A stretch of DNA of 64,000 nt from positions 10,163,272-10,227,271 of the forward strand of contig CM060854.1 in the NCBI GenBank assembly GCA_030737835.1, in the 5' to 3' direction. Under the pieces are notes generated by a model, which had not been told where the DNA came from, did not search any database, and saw only the letters and a list, made by a program, of their open reading frames with translations. Of the stretch, positions 33,858 through 45,917 are shown one piece after another. The stretch's first letter is position 1; every line of letters begins with the position of its first letter. Source of the DNA: Acorus gramineus. Lineage: Eukaryota > Streptophyta > Magnoliopsida > Acorales > Acoraceae. Both the position numbers and the translations under genes were made by a program.

Positions 33858-36800
33858 TGTCACGCCCCAGGGCGGCCGTCCCCGGGACGCGGCAAGTGTA
33901 TATATGATATCAGCAGTCTAAACAGGAGGTCAATAACATACCCTAAATAACATCAATATCACAACACAGACAACAATGAAGCTGACAGGATATATACACA
34001 AATAGCGGAAGCTAAAAGACTGAGTCTGTAATTCAAAAACATATTACAGACTCGATACATAATCAACTGTCCTGTGAGAGCCAATATATACAAAGACATC
34101 CAATTACAATACAACCGCGTGCCCAAGCACGGAATATAATACATACAATCAAAAAGGGATGCTGATAGCCTCTGATACTCGCGGGACGTGGCGCTACTCC
34201 GCTACTGATGAAGTCCCTCGGGGAGCTCCTCCTTCAGTTCCGACTCAGATAACACTGGAGAATAATAATTATGCGAGGGGTGAGCCACACGCTCAGTGAA
34301 CAGCACAACCCATGCATCACAATTTATATTAACCACCAGATATTATGAACCACAATTTTATTAATCAAGCCTCAAAGTGGCAACAATTATACAAATCCAG
34401 TGGGTCGCTATCGCCAACCCACTACACCCTCACCCTCACCCCTCAATAGGTGACATAGGATATTGGGACTGACTACTACACAAATCCAGCGGGTCGCTAT
34501 CGCCAACCCACTACACCCTCACCCTCACCCCTCAATAGGTGACATAGGATATTGGGACTGACTAGGCTGTTGGTCACCCTTGGTCCACCGATAGTCTCTC
34601 CTCCACTCCGTAGGCCGTTTGGCCACTCCCACATTCAGCACAGTCCGTCCCAAATCAGGAGGTGCCTACTGATGGGAGCCCCTTCACGGGACAGCCTTTC
34701 TAACGCTGAGGCAGTCTCTACACGGATCCAACGAAGGGAACAGAACAGCCTATCCATACGCATATGATCCACTCGGATCCGCGACATCCCTTAACTGAAA
34801 AAAAGAAACCTTGGGAGGGCACCATGAGGTCCCGATATAGGATATCCCGACAACCAAACAAGGAACACGGAGTACCCTAGCCCGGGTCTCAACGCTGACT
34901 TCGCAAGGCCCTTTAATCCAGAGAAGGGAGACTCTACGGATGTCATGAATTCTTCAGAATTCCTCCAGGGCGCATAACCAAGATGCGGGGAAGCATATAT
35001 TATAATAATAACAAGGTTATAATATTATTGGGAAAAGAAACCTTGGGAGGGCAGCATGAGGTCCCGATATAGGACATCCCGACAACCAAACAAGGAACAC
35101 GGAGTACCCTAGCCCGGGTCTCAATGTTGACCTCGCAAGGCCCCTCCCTATAATATTATCTAAGACATGCTAATAATCATATGCTAGCATTTAGTTTAAT
35201 AAATTAAACTAGTAGGACACATGCATAGGTCGAGGCTTCCTAGCATGAGAACAGGGTGACAGGATGCATGGCTCTTACACATATCCTAGGGGTGCAAGTC
35301 CCTAACATACAAAGTCTAGGGTAGCATGCATACTACATTTTAACATGCTTGCATGGATTACACATTACAACAAGTTAATATAAATCCATGGTGCCCCAGG
35401 GGAGGACGGTACACGCCCAAGTGCATATAACGCCTCCCTACTGGGTTGGATTGTCCCACTCACAGATAGTCGGGTCGTCGCGCGACCGTCCGTCAAGATC
35501 TGCAAAATAGGGTAATCAATTCGGTGAGTAAAATACACAAATACTCCAAAAATACTCTAAAAATACACAACACTCGGGCAAACGTACATACGGCCCGTAC
35601 GCACGCGAGCCCGAGCACCCCAACTCAATCCCGAACCCCCGGGCAGCCGCACGCACGGCCACCCGCCCCGGGCGCACAGCCGAGCCCCAGCCTGCGCACC
35701 CAGACGCCCTGCGCCGACCCCAGAACGCACACCCGGACACCCTGCCGAGACCTCCCAGGTGCACCGCGCGCTCACTGCGCCCCAGCGCAGCAACCCGCGC
35801 GCACACCCTGCGCCCCAGCGCAGCAACTCGCGCTCACACCCGCACGCCCTTGCGCCCCAGCGCAGCACCCCGCGCTCACCACCCACTCGCACCACCCGCT
35901 CGCACCACCTGCTCGTCCAGCCCCCCCCCCCCGGGTGCACCCGTGCGCACTGCGCCCCAGTGCAGCGCCCCGCACGCGCACCTGCCCGCACTGCGCCCCT
36001 GCGCAGTGCCCCGCACACACTCCCCGCTCACCCTGCGCGCACTGGGCCCCCTGCGCAGCACCCGCACACCACCCGCTCGCCACGCGCCCCTGCGCAGCGC
36101 TCCGCGCGCACGCCGCGCACTGCACCCAGCGCGCCTGCCCGCAGCTCGCCTGCCTGCGCCTGCCAACCTGCGAGCGCCGATGCCCGCATGCACCCGAGCC
36201 GAGCTCAACCACCCCAACCGCCACCAACAGCCACCACAACCACTCCCAAACCACCAAGCCCATCTTCCACTCCCAAAAACACACCTAAACATACATCTAG
36301 ACAAGAAATAGAAGGAAAGGAAGCTTACCCTAGGAGAGGAAGAGAAGGGGAGGAAGAACGGGTGCTCCTCGCGCACCGATTCGCCACCTCCAAGACCACC
36401 ACCACCAAGACCTCCCCTCAGCCAAAGCAAGGCTGAAAACAGAGGAGAAAAGAGGCATGAGAAGGGGTCACACACGTGGGAACTCGAATCCGAGACCACC
36501 GGAAGGTAGATCGGGAGCTCACCTATCTTTTCTCTTCTTAGGGTTTTCGGTTTCAACCTCAAGAACTAGGTCAAAAGGGAGGATTAAAGAGAGGGAGAGA
36601 GAGAGAAATTTCCGAGAAGATGATGAATAGTGGAGGATTTTGTCTTGGTCGTGGGATTTATTTATCCTCACACACACATCACACACTCTCACACCCCTTA
36701 GATTAGCCCTAATTAGGTTTAGGCTAGATTAGATTAGGTTTAAGTGTGGTTTGACCCTAGTCAACCCAACCACACAAAAATCCAAATTCATTTGACCAAG

Positions 36801-37104
36801 TCAAAGGTCAACTTTGACCAAGTCAAGTCTCCCAATGACTTTTCGCTCGTCAAAACCCGGATACGCCTCTAAACTGTGAAATTCTGAAACGTTACTGGAA
36901 TTCGACGAAATTTTTGTGAGCGGCTTGGAATGGCACCAGGACACATAATATGCAGTTATATTTTCAATCGGAACCCTCAACCTCAGGGTGATAGCTAAAA
37001 GCCCAAAATTTTAGCGGTTCCGATCGAAAAATGAAAAAGGCTAAAAAAAACTGCCAGAATGTTCCAATGGTGACTAGAAGGTTAAAAGTGACACATATAT
37101 AACA
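33858..37104 (-). mobile_element. type A solo LTR inserted in E1 gag
   Basis: TGTCACGCCCC start, inverse TGTTATATATGTG end, exact AGTCC duplication (33853-33857, 37105-37109), 3247 bp. Minus-strand signals: donor GT 36328-36327, acceptor AG 35501-35500, 36-nt microexon 35499-35464, donor GT 35463-35462, hairpin 35429-35410 (TATATGC with GCGTGTA, two U-G wobbles), acceptor AG 34256-34255. The GC-rich block is about 35640-36190. Two minisatellite copies lie at 34395-34560. It carries the insert-like block also seen at about 18300-18400 and 18540-18650 (ACAACCAAACAAGGAACACG). Confidence 0.9.
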
Positions 37105-38743
37105 AGTCCAGGCCAGGTAGCCAGATAGGCGGCGCTGTTACCATTGTCAGCGCATCAGGCATATTTTATATAATTGCCCTGATGCTGGCCGACCCCGTGT
37201 GCCTCCGCAGCCGCAGCAGCAGCCACGCCAGCAGCAGCAGCCACAGCGTCAGCAGCAGCAGCCACAGGGTGGTCGAGTTGACCAGAGGAGGCAGCCAGTG
37301 CAGCCTGCGAGGCGTGCCCCTATTCCTCAGCCACAGTTTGTTCAGGGCCGAGTTGCAGCGCTTTCAGCCGAGGAGGCGCAGGCTTCGGGTAGCGTGGTCC
37401 GAGGTATTGTTTTGATCTCCCAGCTCCCTGCATATGTGTTTTTTGATTCCAGAGCCACGCACTCGTTCGTGTCTCCCGCTTTTGCGAGACGGATGGGCGT
37501 GGCGTCCGCCCCTCTTGATGTTATGCTGGAGATATCATTGCCCATCGGAGACCGTATTCTCCTCCGTTCTGTTTACCGAGGGTGTACCGTGGTGATTGCG
37601 GAGCATGAGTTTCCAGTGGAGTTCGTAGAGCTCGCCATGACGGACTTCGATGCCATCCTGGGAATGGATTGGCTCTCAGCTAGTCTCGCCAGCATCGACT
37701 GTTTTTCTAAGTCGGTGTCTTTCCACCTTCCGGGTCGGAGGTCCTTCCAGTTCGTGGGCGATCGTGACATAGCCCCTTTGGGGTTCGTGTCGTCCATTCA
37801 GGCGTGGAGACTCCTTCAGGGAGGATGCGAGGGCTTTCTGGCGTATATTGCTGAGGAGGACGCACCACTGCGGGCAGATATCAGTCAGACTCCGGTCGTG
37901 GCAGAATATCCGGAGGTTTTCCCCGAAGATCTTTCGGGATTACCGCCGGATCGCGTGATCAAGTTTGAGATTAATCTAATTCCGGGGACCGAGCCAATTT
38001 TGAGAGCTCCGTACCGGATGGCCCCAGCAGAGCTGAAGGTGCTCAAGGAGCAGTTGGAGGAGTTGCTAGAGAAGGGCTTCGCACGTCCGAGTGTTTCTCC
38101 GTGGGGAGCCCCTGTTTTGTTTGTGCGGAAGAAGGACGGTTCGCTGCGGCTTTGTATTGATTACAGGCAGCTGAACAAGCGGACTGTGAAGAACAAGTAC
38201 CCCTTGCCACGGATCGACGATCTGTTTGACCAGCTCCAGGGAGCGCGTGTCTTTTCTAAGATCGATCTCCGTTCGGGCTATTATCAGCTGAAGATCCGGG
38301 TGTCAGATATTTCGAAGACGGCCTTTCGTACCCGTTATGGGCACTACGAGTTTCGAGTACTGCCGTTTGGGTTGACGAATGCGCCAGCAGCCTTCATGGA
38401 TCTGATGAACCGGGTTTTTCGGCCCTTCCTCGACTCCTTCATGGTAGTCTTCATCGATGATATTTTGGTGTACTCGAGGAGTCTTGAGGAGCACGCTCAC
38501 CATCTCCGCACTGTCTTGGAAACATTGGCCCGACATCAGTTGTTCGCCAAGTTCAGTAAGTGCGAGTTTTGGTTGGAGCGTATGGCCTTCCTGGGCCACG
38601 TGATTTCCGGCGAGGGCATATCTGTGGACCCGGACAAGACGCTCGCCGTGTCGAATTGGCGTCGACCGTCGAACCCCACAGAGATTCGGAGCTTCCTGGG
38701 CTTGGCGGGTTATTACAGGAGGTTTGTCGAGGGTTTCTCGAAG
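37105..38743 (+). pseudogene. E1 zinc knuckle, protease and reverse transcriptase
   Basis: Continues gag in frame with the knuckle. A TAG at 37118-37120 again replaces CAG. The zinc knuckle reads [14 protein letters not shown]: the ligands are kept but the usual Gly before His is Arg. After a Gln/Pro-rich linker the protease active site reads FDSRATHSF instead of FDSGATHSF, so it should be inactive. RT motifs are intact ([40 protein letters not shown]). At FVEGFSK, 89 bp present in E2 are missing, which shifts the frame. Confidence 0.9.
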
Positions 38744-39549
38744 AAGGCTCACCTCAGCGCCAGTTCTTACCCTTCCGTCTGGGAGTGGTGGGTTCGCAGT
38801 TTACTCCGATGCATCGCGGTTGGGTGTGGGTTGCGTCCTGATGCAGTACGGTAAGGTTGTGGCTTATGCGTCGCGTCAGTTGAAGCCCCACGAGCAGAAT
38901 TACCCCACCCATGACTTAGAGTTAGCAGCGATCATCTTTGCGCTGAAGATGTGGAGGCACTACCTCTATGGCGAGGAGTTCGAGCTCTTCACTGATCACA
39001 AGAGCTTGACCTATTTGCAGTCCCAGCCGAAGCTCAACATGCGTCAGAGACGTTGGGTCGAGTTCCTGAAGGACTATGATTGTGACATCGCTTACCATCC
39101 GGGTAAGGCGAATGTCGTGGTGGATGCTCTCAGCAGGCAGCCCTTGGGCATGGCCGCCCACCTGGCTGTACGGTAAGGTTGTGGCTTATGCGTCGCGTCA
39201 GTTGAAGCCCCACGAGCAGAATTACCCCACCCATGACTTAGAGTTAGCAGCGATCATCTTTGCGCTGAAGATGTGGAGGCACTACCTCTATGGCGAGGAG
39301 TTCGAGCTCTTCACTGATCACAAGAGCTTGACCTATTTGCAGTCCCAGCCGAAGCTCAACATGCGTCAGAGACGTTGGGTCGAGTTCCTGAAGGACTATG
39401 ATTGTGACATCGCTTACCATCCGGGTAAGGCGAATGTCGTGGTGGATGCTCTCAGCAGGCAGCCCTTGGGCATGGCCGCCCACCTGGTTGTACGTCGTTG
39501 GAGGCTTCTGAAGGAGGCCGCTTGCTGGATCAGCGTTCGAGAGACTCCT
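38744..39549 (+). pseudogene. E1 RNase H region with a 322-bp tandem duplication
   Basis: RNase H motifs SDASRLGVG and [10 protein letters not shown] are readable. The block 38846-39167 is repeated at 39168-39489, near-identical, with GTACG at all three boundaries. Since 322 is not a multiple of three, the copies lie in different frames. The segment ends at CTCCT (39545-39549), the target duplication of element C. Confidence 0.95.
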
Positions 39550-42484
39550 TGTAACACCTGTGCATTTTCTCTTCTTTATATATTTGATTTAAATATGTAA
39601 ATATGATATTTGAATTAAAATTAGTGTATTTTGTGTGTTTTTAAGTTTTGGCTCATTTAGTGTATTCTTATGGGCCCATTTTAGTTTGCAATTTTAAATA
39701 CTATTTGTTAATTTTAAAAAATTGTATATATTTTCTTTCGAATATTTTCAAGATTTTAATGGTTACAATTTTATAAAATTTTAGAGCTCAAAATATTAAA
39801 TTTTGAGATTTCATTGTTATTGATTTTCAGGGACCTAGTTTTTGAATCTTGAATTTTTCTATTATAGACTGTAGGGACCTATTTGTAATTCGTATAGGGA
39901 CCTATTTGTAAATCAGAAAAAATTCAAAGGCCATTGTAATGTTTCCACGCCTCCGTTTCTGCAATGATTTTCTAATCAATGTTTTTCACGCCTAAAATAT
40001 GTATATCTTACATAATTGTGTTGCAATTGATATTGTATATTTGATTTGATTTGTTTTATTACATATATGATATAATAAATATAAAATTTATGATTTCCTT
40101 AGTTGTCATTTCTTATTTTGGTTATTCATATATTCTTTTTTTTGTGCATATCCTTTCAAATCTTTCTAATAACCACTTTTTAAATTTAAATTGAAATCAA
40201 ATGAGAATATTAGATTAGATAAATATGTATATATGAGAGAGAGAGAGAGGGAGAGAGAGAGATGTGAGGTGCCGAAGAGTTTGGGAGAGAGAGAGAGAGA
40301 GAGCGGAGAGAGAAAGGAGTTAGAGAGAGAAAAAAAGGTATTTAATATATCTTTTCTTTTTACCTTTTGATTTTCCTATTATTTATTAGATCCATGCTTA
40401 GGTATTTGGATTTTTGAGCTTTTAATAAAAAATAGGGTTTTGATTTATTAATTATTTTAAGAATTAAATATTTTTTTTATGTTATGGGATTTTGTGTTTT
40501 TATCAAATTAGAGTTTTGATATACATATGTTCATATTGTTAGATTCTTATATTTTTATAAAACCAGGGTTTTGATCTATTTATTATTATTAGATCTAAGT
40601 TAGATTATTAAAATTGAATTTTCTTTAATAAAGCTAGGTTTATGATTTATACAAATCCATAAGATGATAAGTTTTATTTGTTTTCAACTTTTACTAATTA
40701 ATAGTTTATTTTTATAGAGAAAAATGTGTGTTTTCATGTTATTATATCAATTTTGTTATTTTATTATTATTTTGAATTTTCTGGATATTGTCTTTTTCTG
40801 TGTTTTATCTTTTCTGGTTTTGTCTTTTAGTGTTTGGTTAGATGGTAAATAGGTTTTTATTCTTCTTCTTAGGTTCTATTATATTTTCTTTTGTATGATT
40901 TATATGAGATAAATTTAGCTCATTGGGTATAAAGATTTATACCTATTGATTATGATTAGAGAAATTAGGTCTAGGCTTGAATTATAGGTTTTAATTAATA
41001 ATTTATTTGGTTCATCTAGGTTGTAAATTTTGTTGCGGGCTTCATTCTCCGGACCTAGGGTCCATTCGAGGTGAGTGGGCTTATCGATTTATTTCGTGTG
41101 AGCTTTTGCTCTATAACGTTGAATTTCATATGCCAATGATATTTATTGTGATAAATTTGCATGATTTGGATATTTTTTTCATATTGGTCAAATTGCATTT
41201 TTATTAAATAAAATTGCATGATTTAATTCATTCATTATGTCATTTAAAATAGCATGTATTATGCTATTCATGTTTCAAGAATTAATGTAATACATTTTCT
41301 AATGCTTATGTTTTTGAAATAATATTTGGATTAAGGATTATCATTTTTGATATTTTTGGAAAAATTTAGGACTAGTGGAGACAACCTAGTCCTAGGTGAT
41401 TTTATTAAGATGCACATCATAGCATATTTCAGGAATAAATCCCCCCGTTGTATTTCGCCTTTGGGGAGGAAGGTCTAGGACTCGAAGAGTCCCAAGATCG
41501 GTGAGGGGTGTGGTAAAGCATTCCTTGTAGCGGCGGATTCCTTTGTTTGGAGTTTGCAGCAACCGGGGCATCCTGTGCTGGTGTTCTCGTAGTGATGGCA
41601 GCGGCGACCCATCAGCGTCTTCTAGATCCGACGTCTCCTCGAGGGAGCTTTTTGAGCGATTTAGTCGCTTGGGGCTTGGCACACCTATTTTGGGGAAACG
41701 GTTCTTCCGATTGAGAACCCGACCCGGTCATATCATTTAAACCTCATGATTTCTACAACGTGGGCCAAGGATTGGGCCACATGATTGCTTTAAAATATAT
41801 ATTTTTTTAAGCTCATGAATTTATATTGATTTATTAAAGGAAATTCTTGTTTTATATATATGATTGTATCATTTAACTCTCATGCTTTTTCTTGTGTGGG
41901 CCAAGGATTGGGCCATGTGCTTGCATTAAAATGTTTTTTTTTAAGTTCATGATTTTAAATCGATTTAATAAAATAAAAGATTTATTAAAAGAAATTCTGA
42001 ATTTTATATAACTTATTTTTATATATAACTGTCACGTGAAGTAATTTGTCAATGGGCTTATTCACTGAGTTAATTGCTCACCCTTTTCGATATGGGCTGG
42101 TTGTTTCATAACCAGGTATCGCATATTTCGAGGATCAAATTGAAGTTTGGGCTTTTCGCATCTTTCATGAATATCTTCGAAGTAGTGGTTCAAATGTGAA
42201 TTATAGTCACGATCGACTATTTGGGTTTGTTCAGTTTAGATGGCTCCCACAGGGGTGGTTTATTGTGTATTTCCTTTTAGTATCTTGTTTCCGCAAAACT
42301 CTGATATTTGTAAGACCATTGGTGATTTAAAAACATTGGATATTATTTATATTTATTATCATCTGTTTTATTATATTGTTATCATAAAAAAAAGAGCTGC
42401 ACATTTTGGTCTTGTATTTAGATTAAATTTAGTAGCGACGCATTTACCGTCCGATAAACGGTTAGGTAAATGTGGGGCGTTACA
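39550..42484 (+). mobile_element. 5' LTR of element C
   Basis: 2935 bp, AT-rich, unrelated in most of its length to the A/B LTRs. It contains a (GA)n tract (about 40233-40310), an 18-nt perfect hairpin GGTATAAAGATTTATACC (40926-40943), a strong donor GAG|GTGAGTGGG (GT 41071), the motif TTCACTGAG-N6-GCTCACCC (42061-42083) and an acceptor AACCAG (AG 42114-42115). The donor context and motif match those of the A/B LTRs. Confidence 0.9.
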
Positions 42485-42486
42485 GA

Positions 42487-42499
42487 TGGTATCAGAGCC
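42487..42499 (+). other. primer-binding site of element C
   Basis: TGGTATCAGAGCC begins 2 nt after the LTR end GTTACA; complementary to initiator tRNA-Met. Confidence 0.9.
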
Positions 42500-42627
42500 A
42501 CGTCCTGTCGGAGCCTAGGTTAGGGTTTTGTCTAGAAAAAAAAGGGTGTTATTATTTGTGACATTTGTTATTTCATTTAGGATTTTCTTTATGACAGTAA
42601 GGGATTGTAGTGTTGTCTCTATTACAG

Positions 42628-43200
42628 GTCATTCAACGTATGTTCTTTTTAGGGTTCCACACATTCATTCACTTTATTGGATTTGCAAAACTTTTAGTAA
42701 AGAAGTTTACAATCTTGATGTCTACACTTCACATAACCATTGTCGTTGGTGAACAAGTTGTCACCAAGGTTCGCTTTCTCTCTTGCTTGGTTCAGATCAA
42801 TGGGCATTAGATGCTTACTAATCTCTTCATTCTCGATATTCTTGGTTTCAAAGTTATCTTTGGCATGGATTTGTTGTTAGCCTACACAAGTGTTGATTGT
42901 TTTTCAAAAGTTGTGACCTTTCGTATTCCCAACTGACAATCGTTCCGCTTTGGGGGTTTTGGTGGATCATATACGATCGGATACGTCTTTTCTCCTCATG
43001 CTCAGAGATTGCTAGACGAACAATGTGAGGGATATCTAGCCATCATTGTGGACTTGAAGGCCTAAGTTAGTGTAACTCCTATTGTATCTTAATTTCTTGA
43101 GGTATTTCCAGATGAATTGTCCTGTCTTCTCATGATCGTGACATCGAGTTTTCTATCGATCCCATTCTTGATTTTCTATAAGCCTAAGCTTAGTTAGCAT
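42628..43200 (+). pseudogene. decayed gypsy protease and RT-leader remnant in element C
   Basis: Readable in pieces with frame changes and several stops. A TYVLF...HSF stretch corresponds to the protease active-site region but lacks the DSG/DTG triad. Next come VVGEQVVTKVRF, then VIFGMDLLLAYTSVDCFSK (protease GMDW region), LLDEQCEGYLAII, FLEVFPDELS and, in a shifted frame, DRDIEFSID, the stretch that precedes RT in gypsy pol. No RT, RNase H or integrase was recognised after it. No product is expected. Confidence 0.75.
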
Positions 43201-44304
43201 GTGAAGTTTAGGACTTAAGTTTGATCATCCTAAGGAGATTATATTGGTCTATAAAAAAAAAAAATTATTTGATTATTTTGGTTACCCTAGAGCCTAAATC
43301 TATTGATTTCTTATTAAAGGGGAAGTGACCCATATTTTTTTTATATATATACACGTTTTTACCTTGCCATAAATTTAGCGGTTACTCATGTTTATTTATT
43401 TATTTAAATGAAAGATTTCAAATCATATTTATATAAATTGTAATTATATTTTTAGTTTTCAAAGTCAAATTTAAGTAAATCATATCGATATATTCAAATC
43501 TTAATAATTCAAAAATAAAGATATTACTAGATCTTTCTTAATTCAACTCTCTACATATTTATTACATTAATTTTATTACAATATAACTCTATATATATTT
43601 TACATGGCTTATAAATTTATTATGCTATATATTAAATGGAATGAGCTTTAAATTCTTTTAATACATTATTTATACTTGTCTATCATGAAGGTTTAATTTT
43701 TATATATACAATATTTAATATGTTAAATATTTTTCTACTTTATGCTATGCATATCGATATTACAGTTGCATCTTGTAAATTCAGGTTCATGTGCATTTAG
43801 CATGCATATAAATCTAGCTATATCTTTAAGAGTTTAGATTGCATTATTGGATCTTAGGACATCCCACCTGAGTTTTTGGATACCCTATCTTATAGAGCTT
43901 AGTTATTTTGGTTCATTGTAAATTATTATTTTCTTAGAGCCTCAAGATAAGCCAGTATGAGAGTCATTCCTTTGAAGCCTAGGATGAGTTGGGTCAATTA
44001 GGATTGATGCATATAGGATTTGCATTCTTATTAGTGGATATTCTATGTAAGAGCATATGTGGTGGATGATAGCATACAAAACGTTGCAGCTCACATGAGA
44101 GGCATATCTTAACAACTGATATTTTCAAATTGTTCAATATGGCCATGTACCCACAATTTTATTAGGATGCTTTTCACGTTTTGTATAATGTCACAGATGG
44201 TTCAATCAATCCGTGAATGTCCATGTCAGCAGATGGTTTATTTTTCTAATGTATAAATGTCTTTAGTTTTATCTTGTTGTCATTATTATTGCCCTATGTT
44301 GACG
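43201..44304 (+). other. AT-rich non-coding internal region of element C
   Basis: About 1.1 kb without a recognisable domain. Short chance frames only; possibly unrecognisable pol remains near 43850-44250. Nothing else seen. Confidence 0.5.
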
Positions 44305-44630
44305 GTACAAGTTTGATCATTTATGGTATGGGACGTAGATGAGCCTAACTTGTACAATTATGTATGAAATTGTTTGACGTGATTGTTTTTGCTATTGTCA
44401 ATGTTTGCATTGTATTAGTTGGACCACCTATGGTATGGGACATAGGTGGGCTTGGCTTATGCATTTGGTTGCTTGTAATGTCTTTGCTTGTTCCGTACAA
44501 ATCGAATCACCCATAGTATGGGACATGGGTGAGCTTGACTTGTATATTTTTATTGTATTGTTTGCCTTTTGCTTATGTTGTATGAGTTATAACACCTATG
44601 ATGTGAAGAATGGGTGGATTTGACATATAC
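44305..44630 (+). repeat. array of four two-tier hairpins in element C
   Basis: Four units at 44305-44355, 44412-44462, 44495-44545 and 44580-44630 share one geometry: 9-nt outer arm, 4-nt internal loop, 8-nt inner arm, 8-nt apical loop (GTATGGGA in the first three), 8-nt arm, 5-nt internal loop, 9-nt arm. Inner pairs are CATTTATG/CGTAGATG, CACCTATG/CATAGGTG, CACCCATA/CATGGGTG and CACCTATG/AATGGGTG. Outer pairs include GTACAAGTT/AACTTGTAC and GTACAAATC/GACTTGTAT. Arm sequences differ while pairing is kept, often through G-U pairs. A decayed fifth unit may lie at about 44670-44711. Function unknown. Confidence 0.8.
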
Positions 44631-44849
44631 GTTTAATTATTGCAAATGATTGTTGTCATTGTTTGTGATGTATAAATTCATCCACTGTGATTTGGGTCAC
44701 TAGTAGAGTGGCGCAGCGGAAGAATTGTGGGTATAATTTATATGATTATTTTGTTGTGTGATTGTATGTCACTTGTATTGATATTGATTGAAACTTTAAT
44801 GCAGAGCATTGATAGTTTTGCTTGTGCATTTAATTGAATATTGTTTGTG

Positions 44850-45104
44850 GGTATAAGTTAGAATCTTATACCATTTTTTTTTCATATTATTGAGCTTGTT
44901 AGGTATGAGTTGGATTTGTAAGCTGACTTATATAATTATTGTATGGATGTACATTTGTTTGATTGTTTGTGGGGTATAAGTTGGATTCTTATACCATTTT
45001 CTATATTATTGTGCTTGTTAGGTATTACACGGACGTGTAACCCTACTAGTAAAATGATTGTATTGATGTTGTTATGAGTTAAAATTGTAAGACTACTCTT
45101 ACAA
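44850..45104 (+). repeat. further short hairpins near the 3' end of element C
   Basis: Two GGTATAAG-N7-CTTATACC hairpins (44850-44872, 44973-44995) sit in a duplicated unit of 123 bp. They are followed by TTACACG-GA-CGTGTAA (45025-45040) and TTGTAAGA-CTAC-TCTTACAA (45085-45104). The first pair resembles the GGTATAAA/TTTATACC hairpin inside the LTR (40926-40943 and 46541-46558). Confidence 0.75.
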
Positions 45105-45188
45105 CTATTGGTTGGATGATTGTTATCATTGGATGTCATATATCTTTTATTTTGTGTTCTCCCCTGAATTTAGAGGACTAAATTCCTA

Positions 45189-45202
45189 AAGGGGGGAAGT
45201 AT
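45189..45202 (+). other. polypurine tract of element C
   Basis: AAAGGGGGGAAGTA directly precedes the TGTAACACC of the 3' LTR. Confidence 0.85.
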
Positions 45203-45879
45203 GTAACACCTGTGCATTTTCTCTTATTTATATATTTGATTTAAATATATAAATAGGATATTTGAATTAAAATTAGTGTATTTTGTGTGTTTTTAAGTTT
45301 TGGCCCATTTAGTGTATCCTTATGGGCCCATTTTAGTTTGCAATTTTAAATACTATTTGTTAATTTTAAAAATTGTATATATTTTCTTTCGAAGATTTTC
45401 AAGATTTTTAATGGTTACAATTTTATAAAATTTTAGAGCTCAAAATATTAAATTTTGAGATTTCATTGTTATTGATTTTCAGGGACCTAGTTTTTTAATC
45501 TTGAATTTTTCTATTATAGACTGCAGGGACCTATTTGTAATTCGTATAGGGACCTATTTGTAAATCAGAAAAATTCAAAGGCCATTGTATAATGTTTCCA
45601 CGCCTCCGTTTCTGCAATGATTTTCTAATCAATGTTTTTCACGCCTAAAATATGTATATCTTACATAATTGTGTTGCAATTGATATTGTATATTTGATTT
45701 GATTTGTTTTATTACATATATGATATAATAAATATAAAATTTATGATTTCCTTAGTTGTCATTTCTTATTTTGGTTATTCATATATCTTTTTTTTGTGCA
45801 TATCCTTTCAAATCTTTCTAATAACCACTTTTTAAATTTAAATTGAAATCAAATGAGAATATTAGATTAGATAAATATG

Positions 45880-45917
<38 letters not shown>

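Noticed and set aside
35524-36562. Several 150-250-codon frames on both strands
   Set aside because: Composition artefacts in the GC-rich block of the solo LTR at 33858-37104; no conserved start, no domain.
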